DNA of 64,000 nt from Eulemur rufifrons. Lineage: Eukaryota > Chordata > Mammalia > Primates > Lemuridae. Positions 36,946-48,342 of this stretch are shown here, piece after piece. Where the stretch lies: positions 275,001-339,000 of the forward strand of contig NW_027182923.1 in NCBI RefSeq assembly GCF_041146395.1, read 5' to 3'. Under the pieces are notes generated by a model. It was given only the letters and a program-made list of their open reading frames with translations. It searched no databases and was not told the origin of the DNA. Within the stretch, counting starts at the first letter, position 1. Each line of letters starts with the position of its first letter. Position numbers and translations under genes: made by a program.

Positions 36946-39900
36946 CTTGATCCAAATTAGAGTTCACCAGGCCTATAAACCACATCCTGAGAGTTGCTTT
37001 CTCTAGGTGAATGTAAGCTTTCCTATGTAAAACTCTCGAACTTCTTCCAAACTAAAGTTTAGCATGCCAACAATACACCACCGCATCGTTGCTTTCTCTG
37101 AGTGAACATAAGCATTCCCTTATATGAATCACTTTTTCGAAAATAGAATTTAGCAGACCTACAAACCAGTCCCCGATGGTGGATTTAGCTATGTGACTGT
37201 AATTTTCCCCAGATATGACTCTCAAACTTCCTTCAAAGTATAGATTAACATGCGTACATACACCACCCAACAGTTTCTTTCTCTGCGTGAATGTAACTGT
37301 TCATATATATGACTCTCCTACTTCTTCCGACCTACAGTTATTATGCCTACAAACCACCACCCAAACGTTGTGTTCTCTCCGTGAATGTAAGCTTTCCCAT
37401 ATTTGACTCTCACAATTGCTGCTAATTAGTGTTTAGAGGCTTGCAAAGCTGTCCCGAGTGTTGTTTTCTCTAGGTGACTGTAGCTATCCTATATAACACT
37501 CTGGAAGTCCTTTCAAACTGCAGTTTAGCATACCAACAACACATCACCCCATAGTTTCTTTCTCTGCATAAATGTAAGCGTTTGTATATATGACTCTTGT
37601 ACGTCTTTCAAAATACAATTTAGCAGACCTAAAAATCACCCGCAAGAGTTGCTTTCTCTAAGTGACTGTCAGCTTTCGAACTTCTTCCAATCTATAGTTT
37701 AGCATGCCTGCACTACAGCACCCTGTATTTGCTTTCTCTGTGTTAATGTAAGCGTTCTTATGTATGTCTCTCGTACTTCTTCCAAAGTAGAGTTTAGTAT
37801 GCTCAAAAACGGCCACCCCAACGTTGCTTTCTCTGAGTGAATGTAAGCGTTCCTGTATATGATTCGAACACTTCATTGAAAATAGAGTTTAGCAGGCCTA
37901 CGAACCACTCCCAGAGAGTTGCTTTCTCTAAATGACTGTAAGCTTTCCAGATATGACTCTCGAACATCCTCCAATCTATCGTTTAGTAGGCATACAAACA
38001 TCACTCCATAGTTGCTTTCTCTGCATGAATGTAAGCGTTCCTATAAATGATTCTCGTACTTCTTCCAAACTAGAGTTTAGTATGCCTACAAACCACAACC
38101 CCATCGTTGATTTCTCCGAGTGAATATACCCAGTCCCCCATATGACTCTCCCCCTTCTTCCAAAGTAGAGTTTTGCAGGCCTACAAATCATCCCCCGAAA
38201 GTTGGTTTCTATAAATGACGGTACGCTTTCCTATATATTACTCTTTAACTTCTTGCAAAATAGAGATTTGCATGGCTACAAAAAAGCCACCCCATAATTG
38301 CTTTCTCTGCATGAATGTAAGCGTTCCCATATATCATTCTCCTACTTCTTCCAAACTAGAGTTCAGTAGGCCTACAAACGACCACACCATCGTTGCTTTC
38401 TCTGAGTGAATGTAAGCCTTCCTATATATGACTCTCACTCTGAAACCAAAATAGAGTTTGGCACACCTACATTCCACACCCAGAGATTTGCTTTAAGCGA
38501 CTCTAAGCTTTCTTATATGTGATTCTCAAACTTCGTCCAAACTAGAGTTTAGCATGCCTAGAAACCACCCCACAGTTGCTTTCTCTGCATGAATGTAAGC
38601 GTTCATATACATGACTCTCGTACTTCCTCCAAAATACAGTTTAGAATGCCTACAAACCACCACCCAAACGTTGCGTTCTCTGAATGAATGAAAGTATTCC
38701 CATGTTTGACTCTCACAATTGATGCAAAGTAGAGTTTAGCAGGCCAAGAAAGGCTCTCCCGAGAGTTGCTTTCTCTAGGTGACTGTAAGCTTTCCTAAAT
38801 AAGACTCTCCAACTTCTTCCAAACTACAGGTTAACATGCCCACAAAACATCACCCCATGGTTTTTTCTTTGCATGAATGTAAGCATTAGTATATATGACT
38901 CTGGTACTTCTTTCAAAATACAATTTAGCAGACCTAAAAATCACCCACCAAGAGTTGCTTTCTCTAAATGACTGTTCAGGTTTGGAACTTCTTCCAAACT
39001 ATAGCATGCTTACAAAACACCACCCCGTAGTTGCTTTCTCTGTGTGAATGTAAGCCTTCCCAAATATCATTCTCGTACTTCTTCCAAACTATTTAGTATG
39101 CCTACAAAAACCACCCCAGTGTTGTTTCTCTGAGGGAATGTAAGCGGTCCCATGTTTGACTCTCACACTTCATCCAAATTAGAGTTTAGCATGTGTACAA
39201 AAAAATCTCCCGAGAGTTGCTTTCCCTAGGTGACGGTAATCTTTCCTGTATAAGGTTCTCCAACTTCTTCCAAACTGCAGTTTAGCATGCCTACAAAACC
39301 TGATGCCATAAGTGCTTTCTCTGTGTGAATGTAAGTGTTCCTATATAGGACTCTCGTACTTCTTCCAAACTACAGTTTAGTATGCCCTACAAACCACCAC
39401 CCAAACGTTGTTTTCTCTGAGTGAATGTAAGCGTTCCCATATATGACTCTCACACTTCAACCAAAATAACTCTATTTCAACCAAAATAACTCTACATTCC
39501 ACACCCAGAGAGTTGCTTTCTCTACGTGACTTTAAACTTTCCTATATATGACTCTCAAACTTCGTCCAAACTAGAGTTTTGCAAGCCTACAAAACACCAC
39601 CCCATAGTTGCATTCGGTGCCGGAATGTAAGCGGTTCTACGTGTGATTCTCTTGCTTCTTCTAGGAACCACAACCACAACGTTGCTTTCACTGAGTTCCC
39701 ATATATTATTCTAACACTTCATTGAAAATAGAGTTTAGCAGGCCTACGAAACACCCCCGAGGGTTGCTTTCTCTAAGTGACTGTAAGCTTCCCAGATATG
39801 GCTCTCCAACTTCCTCCAAACTATATTTTAGTAGGCATACAAACATCACTCCATAGTTGCTTTCTCTGCGTGAAGGTAAGCGTTCCTATATACGATTCTC

Positions 39901-41700
39901 GTACTTCTTCCAAACTAGAGTTGACTATGCCTACAAATCACAATCCCATCGTTGATTTCTCTGAGTGAATGCACGCGGTCCCCAATATGACTCTCTCCCT
40001 CTTCCAAACTGGAGTTTTGCAGGTGTACAAAACATCCCCCGAGAGTTGGTTTCTATGACTGTACCCTTTCCTATATATTACTCCTTAACTTCTTCCAAAC
40101 TAGAGATTAGCATGGCTACAAAAACGCCACCCCATAATTGCTTTCTCTACGCGAATGTAAGCGTTCCCATATATCATTCTCCTACTTCTTCCAAACTAGA
40201 GTTTAGTATGCCTACAAACCACCACGCCGTCGTTGCTTTCTCTGAGGGAATGTAAGCCTTCCCATATATGACTCTCACTCTTAAACCAAAATAGAGTTTA
40301 GCAGGCCTACATTCCACACCCAGAGATTTGCTTTCTCTAAGTGACTCTAAGCTTTCTTATATGTGATTCTCAAACTTCGTCCAAACTAGAGTTTAGCATG
40401 CCTATAAAACACCACCCCATAGTTACTTTCAGTGCGTCAAAATGTATGTGCTCCTATATGTGATTCTCGTGCTTCTTCCAAACTGCAGTTTAGTAAGCCT
40501 ACAAACAACCCCATCATTGCTTTCTCTGAGTGAATGTAAGCGTTCTCATATATGACTCTCACACTTCAACCAAAACAGGGTTTTGCAGGCCTACAAACCA
40601 CCCGCCAAAACTTGCTTTTTCAAAGTGGCTGTTACCTTTCCTATATAGGACTCTGGAACTTCTCCCAAGCTAGACTTTAATATGTCTACCTGACACTACT
40701 CTGTAGTTGCTCTCGCTGTGTGAATGTAAGCGTTCCTATATATGAGTCTTGTACCTCTTCTTAACTAACATCTGGCATGCCAAAATAACACTCCCCCATA
40801 GTTGCTTTCTTTGAGTCAATGTAAACATTCCTATATATGTCTCTCGCACTTCTTCCAAACTAGAGTTGAATAAGTCTACAAACAAATCCCCGACAGCTGT
40901 TTTCTCTGAACGAATTTAAGCGTTCCTATATATGACTATGGCACTTCCTCGAAACTAGAGTTTAGAAAGCCTACACTCCACCCCTGTTCGTTGCTTTCTC
41001 TAAGTTACTGTAAGTTTTCCTATACATGGCTCTCAAAATTTTCCAAACTAGAGTTAGAATGCCTACTATACACCTACACATAATTGCTTTGTCTGAGTGA
41101 ATATAAGCCTTCCTATATATGACTGTCGCACTTTTTCCAAATTAGAGTGTAGCCAGCCTGGAAAGCACCCCTTATAGTTGCTTTCATTGAGTGAATGTTA
41201 ACATTCCTATGTATGACTCTCGCAACTTTTCCAATCTAAGATTTTAGCAATGCTACAAATCCCCCGCCGAGAGTTCCTATACGTAACTGTCCTCTTTTTC
41301 CAAGCTAGAGTTTAGGAAGCCTAGAATCCGTCCCCCCGTAGACGCTTTATGTGAACGTAAGCATTCCTATATATGACTCTCGCCTTCCTCCAAACTAGAG
41401 CTTAGCAAGCCTACAAACCAACTCCCTATAATTGCTTTCTCTGAATGAATGATATCGTTCCTATATAAGACTCTCGAACTTCTTCCAAACCAGAGTTTAA
41501 CAAGCCAAAAAAGCACCCCCCATAGATGCTTCCTCTAACTCAAGGCTAATATTCCTATATATGATTCAGCTTCTTCATCCAAACTAGAGTAAGGCAAGCC
41601 TACAAATCACACATCAATAGTTGCTTTCTATAAGTAAATGTAAGCATCCCTATATATGACTATAGCAATTCTTCCAAACTGGAGTTTAGCAAGCCTACAG
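36926..41700 (-). repeat. Inverted ~95 bp satellite, right arm
   Basis: Same monomers on the minus strand. From 41,700 inward it mirrors the left arm from 24,241 (paired coordinates add to about 65,940) as far as about 38,600. It then skips ~0.82 kb present on the left (27,361-28,180) and continues as the mirror of 28.18-29.3 kb (coordinates add to about 66,782). The final part, 36.94-37.4 kb, best fits 31.6-32.06 kb (sum about 69,000). It holds a single copy of the larger block where the left arm has three to four. No gene is seen. Confidence 0.9.
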
Positions 41701-41841
41701 ACCCCAGGACTCCACTCCATAGTACCCTGGGCATTGGCGCCTGCCTGTCATGCAGGACATAGGGGCGGACGCTCATCTCAGACACGGCATTGGTGGATTG
41801 TAGGCTTTTTTAAGTTTTTGAATTGAAGAACTCTGAGAATT
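41701..41841 (+). repeat. Aberrant anchor module C2 (right copy)
   Basis: Reverse complement of 24,101-24,240, starting CCCCAGGACTCCACTCC. It keeps the odd AT-rich insert (TTTTTTAAGTTTTTGAATTG). It directly abuts the satellite at 41,700, as on the left. Confidence 0.85.
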
Positions 41842-42085
41842 GGAATTCGGTTTAGGGTAAGGTTAGGTGTTAGGGACTAGGATTAGATTTAGGGGTTAGG
41901 GTTTTAGGTTAGAATTAGGGTTAGGATTACTGTTAGGGTTAGAGATTAGGATTATGTTTAGTGGTTGGGTTTAGGTTTAGGGTGAGAGGCAAGAGTAAGG
42001 GTCAGGGATTAGGGTTACTGTTAGGAGTTAGATTCGGGGCTTATGAAGGGTTTGGTTTAGTGATAGGGTTAGGGCTTACGTTTAA
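41842..42085 (+). repeat. Degenerate TTAGGG stretch between C2 and C1
   Basis: Variant telomere motifs now G-rich on the plus strand; mirror of 23,856-24,100. Confidence 0.82.
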
Positions 42086-42229
42086 CGGTGTGTGTTAGGG
42101 CACGGGCCCCGTCTAATGTACGGGGCACTGTGGGTGTGGAGCAAGGCTGCGTCCCCACTTCATCTTACCCTGGGTGTTGGGCTTCAACTGTCACGCAGGA
42201 CAAAGGCAGAGGCTCATGAAACGCATGGT
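42086..42229 (+). repeat. Aberrant anchor module C1 (right copy)
   Basis: Mirror of 23,715-23,855 (TGTTAGGGCACGGGCCCCGT, then GTGTGGAGCAAGGCTGC and GGCTCATGAAACGCATGG). The last part differs slightly from the left copy (GGCTCATGAAACGC against the complement of GCGTGAGATGAGCC). Confidence 0.8.
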
Positions 42230-42829
42230 TAGGGTTAAGGTTTAAGGTTAGGGTCAAGGTTGAGGGTTAGGGTGAGGGTTAACAGTTAGAGTTAGGGTAA
42301 GGGGGTTAGGGATAGGGTTAGGGTTAAGGGTTAGGTTTATGGTTCAGGTTTAAGGTTAGCATTAGAGGGTAGGGTTAGTGTAACTGTAGGTCAGTGTTGC
42401 AGTTAGATCTCTAGGCATTAGGGTAAAGGTCAGGGTTAGGGTTAAGAGTTAGGGTTAAGTTTAATGGTTAAGGATTGGGATTAGGGTTGAGGGTTAGGGT
42501 TAAGATTATGGGTAATGACTCAGGATCAAAGGTTAGGGTTATTTTTAGGCGTAGGGTTAGGGTAAGGGGTTAGGGTTAGTGTTAGTGTTGTTGGTAGGGT
42601 TAAGGTTAGGGTTGGCGTTTCAGAATTAGGGATTAGGTGTTATGGTTATGGCTAGGAGTTAGCGTTAGATTTACGGTACAGGTCTTGTTCTCAGGGTGTC
42701 ATGCATTAACGTTAAGATAAGGGGTTAAAGTTAGGGTTACGGTGAGCTTTACCTGTTAAGGTGAGCAGTAGGATCAGGGTTAGATGTTATGTTCTGGGTT
42801 AGGGTTATGGGTGAGGGGTAGGGTTTATC

Positions 42830-43030
42830 CTTAGGGCACGGGCCCTGTATGCACTAGGAGGCGAAGTTAGGAGTCTGTGATGGTCGCTGGGAACCCACTC
42901 TATCGCACGCAGTGTATGGGCCTCTGGGTTTCATGTAGGACACTGTGGCAGAGCCGGCTTTCATGCATGGCTTAGTAGGATTGTAGGCTTTCAAAACTCT
43001 GAGAAAGGAAGAAGTCTGAGAATTAGATTT
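42830..43030 (+). repeat. Anchor A, subtype 1
   Basis: GGGCACGGGCCCTGTATGCA, then CCCACTCTATCGCACGCAG, TTTCATGTAGGACACTGTGG, CATGGCTTAGTAGGATTGTAG and GAGAATTAGATTT. The CTTAGTAGG variant defines subtype 1, shared with 46,917-47,123 and the inverted copy at 62,043-62,248. Confidence 0.88.
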
Positions 43031-43351
43031 CGGGTTAGGATTACGGCACGATTTAGGGATGAAGATTAGTGGTTAGGGTAAGGGCTTAGGGTTAGGGGTT
43101 AGGGTTAGGGTTAGGGTTGCTGGTAGGGTGAAGGTTAGGTTTGACGTTTTAGAATTAGGGATGAGGTGTTACGGTTATGACTATGGTTTAGGATTAGAAT
43201 TACGGGATAGGGCTTCTTCTCAAGGTGTTATGCATTCACGTTAAGTTAAGGGGCTAAGTTAGGGTTACGGGGAGGTTTATGTTTTAAGGTGAGCAATAGG
43301 ATCAGGGTTAGGTGTTATGTTCAGGGTGAGGGTTATCTGTTAGGGGTAGTG

Positions 43352-43563
43352 TTTATACTTAGCGTACGGGCCCTGTCTGCACTGGGCGGGGGGCGGGGGT
43401 TAGGGGGATGGGATTGTCCCCGGGAACACACTCTATCGTACGCTGGGTATGGGCTCCTGGGTTTCATGCAGGACACAGTGGCAGAGCCCCCTTTTACTCA
43501 TGGCATGGGAGGATTGTAGGCTTTCTAAACTCTGAGAAAGCAAGAACTCTGAGAATTAGATTT
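43352..43563 (+). repeat. Anchor A, subtype 2
   Basis: Related module with TACGGGCCCTGTCTGCACTG, a long G stretch (GGGCGGGGGGCGGGGG), GTTTCATGCAGGACACAGTGG, CTTTTACTCATGGCATGGGAGG and GAAAGCAAGAACTCTGAGAA. It forms a fixed pair with the subtype 1 copy ~525 bp upstream. Confidence 0.88.
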
Positions 43564-45165
43564 AGGGGTAGGATTCTGGTAATGTTTAGGGATGAAGATT
43601 AGTGTCAGGGTGGGGTCTTGGGTTAGGGGTTGGGGTTAAAGGTTAGTGTTAGGTTTAACAGTTACAGTTAGGTTTACGGTTAAGTCTCAGGGTTCGGGTT
43701 AAGGTTTGAGTTTAGCGTTTGGCACAGGGGTAGGCTTCAGTGTTAGCTTCATGGTTAAAGATTAGGAGTAGGGTTAGTGTGAGGGTTAAGGGTAAGGGTC
43801 AAGATTAAGGGTTCAGGTTGGGGTTAGGCTTAGGTTTATGGTTAGGGGTCAAGGGTTAGGATTAGGGTTAAGTGTTGGGCTTAGGGTTGGGGTTTAGTGT
43901 TAAGTTTATCGTTAAGGATTAGGGTTAGGGTCAGGGTTAAATGCTTGGGTGCGGGTAATGGTTAGGGTCAGGGTTAAAGTTTATGGATAGGGTTAGTGTT
44001 AAGGGTTTACGGGTAGGTTTAGGGTTCAGGGTTAGAGTTAGCATTAGGGCTTAAGGTTAGGATTAGGTGGTAGGTTAGATTTTAGGGTTAGATCTAGGCG
44101 TTAGAGTAAGGGTTAAGAGATAGGGTTAGGTTTAATGCTTAGGATTAGGGTTAGGGTTTGGGGTTAAAGTAAGTGTTAGGGGTTGGGTTTAAGGATCAAA
44201 GGTTAGTGTTATTTTTAGCTGTAGTGTTAGGGTTAGGGATAAGGGATAAGGTTGGCGTGAGGGTTTTCCTTACTGTTAGGGTTAAGGAAAGGCTTAGATT
44301 AAAGGTTAAGTTTAGGGTCAGCGTTAAGGGTTAGGGTGAGGGTTAACGGTTACGGTAAAGGTTAAGCGTTAGTGTTAGGGATTAGCGATTAGGGTTTTTG
44401 GTAAGTGTTAGGGTTAGGAGTTAGTGTTTTATGAAGGGGTAGGGTTAGACTTAGGATTGGGGTTAGTCTTAGGGTTAGGTTTAGGAGTTAGGTTTAGGGT
44501 AAAAGGATAGGATTAGGGTTAAGGGTTGGGCTCAGGTTTAGGGTTAAAGTTTAGTGTTAGGGTTAATGTTTAGTGTTATGGTCCAGTTTAAGTGTTAGGG
44601 TGAGGGTTAACGGTTAGGATTAGGCTTAGAGGTTGGGGATATAGTGAGGGTTCAGTGTTAGGGTTAGGTTTAGGATTCAGGGTTAAGGTTAGCTGTAGGG
44701 GTTATGGTTAGGGTTAGGTGTTAGGTTAGTGTCAGGGTTAGGTCTAGTCGTGAGGGTAAGGTTTAGGGTTAGCTTTAAGAGCTAGGGTTAGGTTTAATGG
44801 TTAGGATTAGGATTACGGTTAAAGGTTAGGGTAATGCTCAGGGGTTAGGGTGAAGGGTTAAGGGTTTTTGTTAGGCATAGCGTTGGGGTTAGAAGTAAGG
44901 GTTACTGTCAGTGTTAGGGTTGTAGGCAGGGTTACGGTTAGAGTTAGCGGTTTAGAATTAGGGTTAGGGATTAGGTGTTACAGTGACGACTAGGAGATAG
45001 GGTTAGAATTATGGGATAGGGGATGTTCTCAGGAAATGGGTTATGCACTAACGTTAGGATAAGAGGTTAAAGTTAGGCTCATGGTGAGGTTTACGTGTTA
45101 AGGGGAGAAATAGGAACAGGGTTAGGTGTTATGTTCACGGTGAGGGATATCTGTTACAGGTATTG
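43564..45165 (+). repeat. Single inverted 1.8 kb unit
   Basis: Read on the minus strand, this body matches the interior of U1-U12. The reverse complements of GTTAATGCATAACC (near 45,045), CACTGTGACACC, CTATGCCTAACAAAAACCC (44,865-44,885) and TTAATGC-GGGATCCC equivalents (44,240) occur in the same order. Anchor-to-anchor distance is ~1.81 kb. Left of the palindrome there are twelve such units; here there is one. Confidence 0.82.
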
Positions 45166-45380
45166 TTTATGCTTAGCGCACGGGCCCTGTCTGCCTTAGG
45201 CGGGGGTGGGGGGAGGTTAGGGGACTGGGATTGTCACCAGGATCCCACTGTATCGTACTCTGCGTATGGGCCCGTAGGTTTGATGCAGGACACAGTGGTA
45301 GAGCCTCCTTTCACGCATGGCATGGGAGGATTGCAGGCTTTCTAAACTCTAAGAAAGCAAGAAGTCTGAGAATTAGATTT
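45166..45380 (+). repeat. Anchor A, 1.87-kb-unit type
   Basis: GCTTAGCGCACGGGCCCTGT followed by GGCGGGGGTGGGGGG. Its GCGCACGGG and TTCACGCATGGCATGGGAGG forms are closest to the anchors of U1-U12. Two overlapping frames are open; neither is convincing as a gene. Confidence 0.88.
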
Positions 45381-45915
45381 AGGGTTAGGATTGTGGTTAG
45401 GGTTAAGGATGAAGTTTAGTGTTAGGGTGAGGGCTTAGGGTTAGGGATTAGGGTTAGGGTTAAAGGTTACTCTTAGGTTTAACGGTTACAGTTCGGTTTA
45501 GGGTTGAGGTTTACGGTTAGGGTTAAGATGAGGGGTTAGGGTTTGGTATAGGGTTAGGGTTAGGTACAGGGTTAGGGTTAAGTGTTAGGTTTACGGTTGA
45601 AGATTAGGATTAGGGTTAGGATTAAAGGTTAGCGTGAGAGTTAACGGTTAGGGTTAAGGTTAAGAGTTAGGGTTAGGGATTACGTTTAGGGTTAAGGGTT
45701 AGGGTTAGCTTTAGGGTTCGAGTTATGTGTTAGGGTTTGTGTTAGAGGTTAGGGTTAGGTTTACTGGTCACGGTTAGGGTTACGTTTAGGGGTTAGCATT
45801 AGGATTAAGGATTAGGTTTAGGGTAAGGGTTTAGAGTTAGTGTTGGGCTTTAGGCTCGGGGCTTAGGTTCAGGGTCAGGGGTTAGCTTTGGTGGTAGGGC
45901 TTAGATTTATCGGTC

Positions 45916-46112
45916 AGTTTAAGGGCACAGGACCTGGTTAATCTACGGTCAGAGGGGTGCGGTCGGAGTCATCATGAAAGCACAACATCATTCCCTGGGC
46001 CCTGGGACAAGATCTACATGCAGGACTCAGGCGGAGCCTCATCTCACACATGGCATGGCTGTATTGTAGGCTTGCTTCACTCTGGGAATGGAAGTAGTGT
46101 GAGAATTAGGGT
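45916..46112 (+). repeat. Anchor B
   Basis: AGTTTAAGGGCACAGGACCT, GGCCCTGGGACAAGATCTAC, ATGCAGGACTCAGGCGGAGC, CATGGCATGGCTGTATTGTAG, then GGAAGTAGTGTGAGAATTAGG. It is colinear with anchor A (GCAGGACACAGTGGCAGAGCC, TCACGCATGGCATGG, ATTGTAGGCTT), so A and B are paralogous modules. Mirror copy at 63,068-63,259. Confidence 0.88.
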
Positions 46113-46916
46113 TAGGGTTGGGGTTAGGGGTTTCGAGTTAGGGGTTAGGCTTGGAGTCAGGGTTAGGTGCTAGGGATTAGTGGTTAGGGTTAGAGTTAGT
46201 GTTACGGGTTAGGTGTTAACTCTGGTTTAGGGGGCCAGGGTAAGGTTTAGGTTTGGAGTTAGCGTTAGGGTTAGGCGTTAGGGTTAAGGGATAGGGTTAG
46301 GGTTAAGGGTTAGGCTTAGGGTAAGGGTTCAGGTTTAGGGTTAGGGTCAGGGTTAAGGGTTAGGGTGAGGGTTAACAGTTAGGGATAGGGTTAGGGGGTT
46401 AGGGATAGGATTAGGTTTAAGGGTTAGGGTTAGGGTTCAGGTTTAAGGTTAACATTAGGGGGTTAGGGTTAGTGTTAACTGTAAGTCAGTGTTAGGGTTA
46501 GATCTCTAGGCATTAAGGTAAAGGTTAGGTTTAAGGTTAAGTGTTAGGGTTATGTTTAATGGTTAGGCTTGGGATTAGGGTTAAGTGTTAGGGTTAAGGT
46601 TAGGGGTTATGACTAAGGATCAACGGTTAGGGTTATTTTTATGCGTAGGGTTAGGGTAAGGTGTTAGGGTTAGTGTTAGTGTTGTTGGTAGGGTTAAGGT
46701 TAGGGTTGGCGTTTCAGAATTCGGGATCAGGTGTTATGGTTATGGCTAGGAGTTAGCGTTAGAATTACAGTATAGTGCTTTTTCTCAGGGTGTCATGCAT
46801 TAACGTTAAGATAAGGTGTTAAAGTTAGGGTTATGGTGAGCTTTACCTCTTAAGGTGAGCAGTATGATCAGGGTTAGGTGTTATGTTCTGGGTTAGTCTT
46901 ATGGGTGAGGGGTAGG

Positions 46917-47123
46917 GTTTATGCTCTGGGCACGGGCCCTGTATGCACTAGGAGGCAAAGATAGGGGTCTTTGATGGTCGCTGGTAACCTACTCTATCGT
47001 ATGCAGTGTATGGGCCTCTGGTTTCCTGCAGGACACTGTCGCAGAGCGGGCTTTCATGCATGGCTTAGTAGGATTGTAGGCTTTCAAAACTCTGAGAAAG
47101 CAAGAAGTCTGAGAATTAGATTT
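46917..47123 (+). repeat. Anchor A, subtype 1
   Basis: Near copy of 42,830-43,030 (GTATGCACTAGGAGGC, CATGGCTTAGTAGGATTG, TTTCGGGTTAGGATTACGGC). The homology extends upstream to about 46.42 kb and downstream to 47.65 kb at an offset of ~4.09 kb. Confidence 0.88.
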
Positions 47124-47441
47124 CGGGTTAGGATTACGGCACGGTTTAGGGATGAAGATTAGTGTTAGGGTGAGGGCTTAGGGTTAAGGGTTAGGGTTAG
47201 GGTTAGGGTTGATGGTAGGTTGAAGTTTAGGGTTGGCACTTTAGAATATGGATGAGGTGTTATGGTTATGGCTAGGGGTTAGGTTTAGAATTATGGGATA
47301 GGGCTTCTTCTTTGGGTGCTATGCATTAACGTTAACATAAGGGGATAAATTAGTGTTATGGTTAGGTTTATGTTTTAAGGTGAGCAACAGGATCAGGGTT
47401 AGGTTTTATGTTTGGAGTTAGGGTTATCTGTTAGGGATAGT

Positions 47442-47649
47442 GTTTTTGCTTAGCGCACGGGCCCTGTCTTCACCAGGAGGGGGGGGTTAGGGACTAGGAT
47501 TGCCACTGGGAACCCGCTCTATCATGCACTAGTTATGGGCCCCCGGGTTTCTTGCAGGACACAGTGGCAGAGCCTCCTTTTACTCATGACGTGGGAGAAT
47601 TGTAGGCTTTCTAAACTCTGAGAAAGCAAGAAGTCTGAGAATTAGATTT
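47442..47649 (+). repeat. Anchor A, subtype 2
   Basis: Second member of the subtype 1/subtype 2 pair, with GCTTAGCGCACGGGCCCTGT, TTTTACTCATGACGTGGGAG and AGATTTAGGGGTAGG. Near copy of 43,352-43,563. Confidence 0.88.
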
Positions 47650-48146
47650 AGGGGTAGGTTTATGGTAATGTTTAGGGATGAAGGTTAGTGTTAGGGTGCG
47701 TTCTGAAGGTCAGTGGTTAGGGTTAAAGGTTAGTGTTAGGTTTAACCGTTACAGTCAGGTTTATGGTTATGTTTTAGGGTTAGGGTTAAGGTTAAGGTTT
47801 AGCGTTTGGTACAGTGTTAGGCTTAAGTTTTAGCTTTAGGGTTAAAGATTAGGATTAGGGTTAGGGTTAAGGGCTAGTGTGAGGGTTAATGATAAGGATC
47901 AAGACTAAGGGCTAGGGTTTTTGTTAGTGTTAGGAATAAGTCTTCGTGTAGGCTTTAGGGTTAGCGTTAAGTGTTATGGTTAGGGTTAGGTTTAGGGTTC
48001 ATGGTTAGTGTTATGTTTAGGGGTTAGTGTTAGGGTTAGGGCTTAGGTTTAGGGTAAGGTTTTAGAGTTCGTGTTCAGCGTTACGGTCGGAGCTTATGTT
48101 TACCGTTAGGGGTTAGTGTTAGTGTTAGGGCTGAGATTTAGCTTTT

Positions 48147-48342
48147 AGTTTAAGGGCACAGGACCTGTTTTATCTACGGTGAGAAGGGTGCTGTCGGAGT
48201 CTCCACGAAAGCACAAAATCGTTCCCTGATCCTTGGGAAAGGACCTACATGCAGGACTCAGGTGGAGCCTCATCTCACGCATAGTATAGCTGTATTGTAG
48301 GCTTGCTTCACTCTGAGAATGGAAGTAGTGTGAGAATCAGGG
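48147..48342 (+). repeat. Anchor B
   Basis: AAGGGCACAGGACCTGTTTT, GGGAAAGGACCTACATGCAG, TATTGTAGGCTTGCTTCACT, GGAAGTAGTGTGAGAATCAGG. Mirror partner at 60,818-61,011. The TTGTAGGCTTGC segment at 48,295 is the part that most resembles the ~95 bp satellite monomer. Confidence 0.87.

Noticed and set aside
25686..40255. Many 60-95 codon open frames in the satellite, some similar to each other on both arms (for example peptides with PTSSKLEFSMPTNHH)
   Set aside because: They are translations of the 95 bp monomers (95 is not a multiple of 3, so frames shift and close). They lie on both strands and overlap one another, and they match only because the DNA repeats. No start context, domain or conserved coding pattern was seen.
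24241..41700. CRISPR array
   Set aside because: The ~95 bp period contains no short identical repeat with unique spacers. The whole monomer is repeated and varies throughout, and the arrays are inverted about a hinge.
24241..41700. CENP-B box in the satellite monomers
   Set aside because: I looked for TTCG followed by A and CGGG at the required spacing. Monomers contain GTTCGAGAG and CTCTCGGG separately, but not in the 17 bp arrangement.
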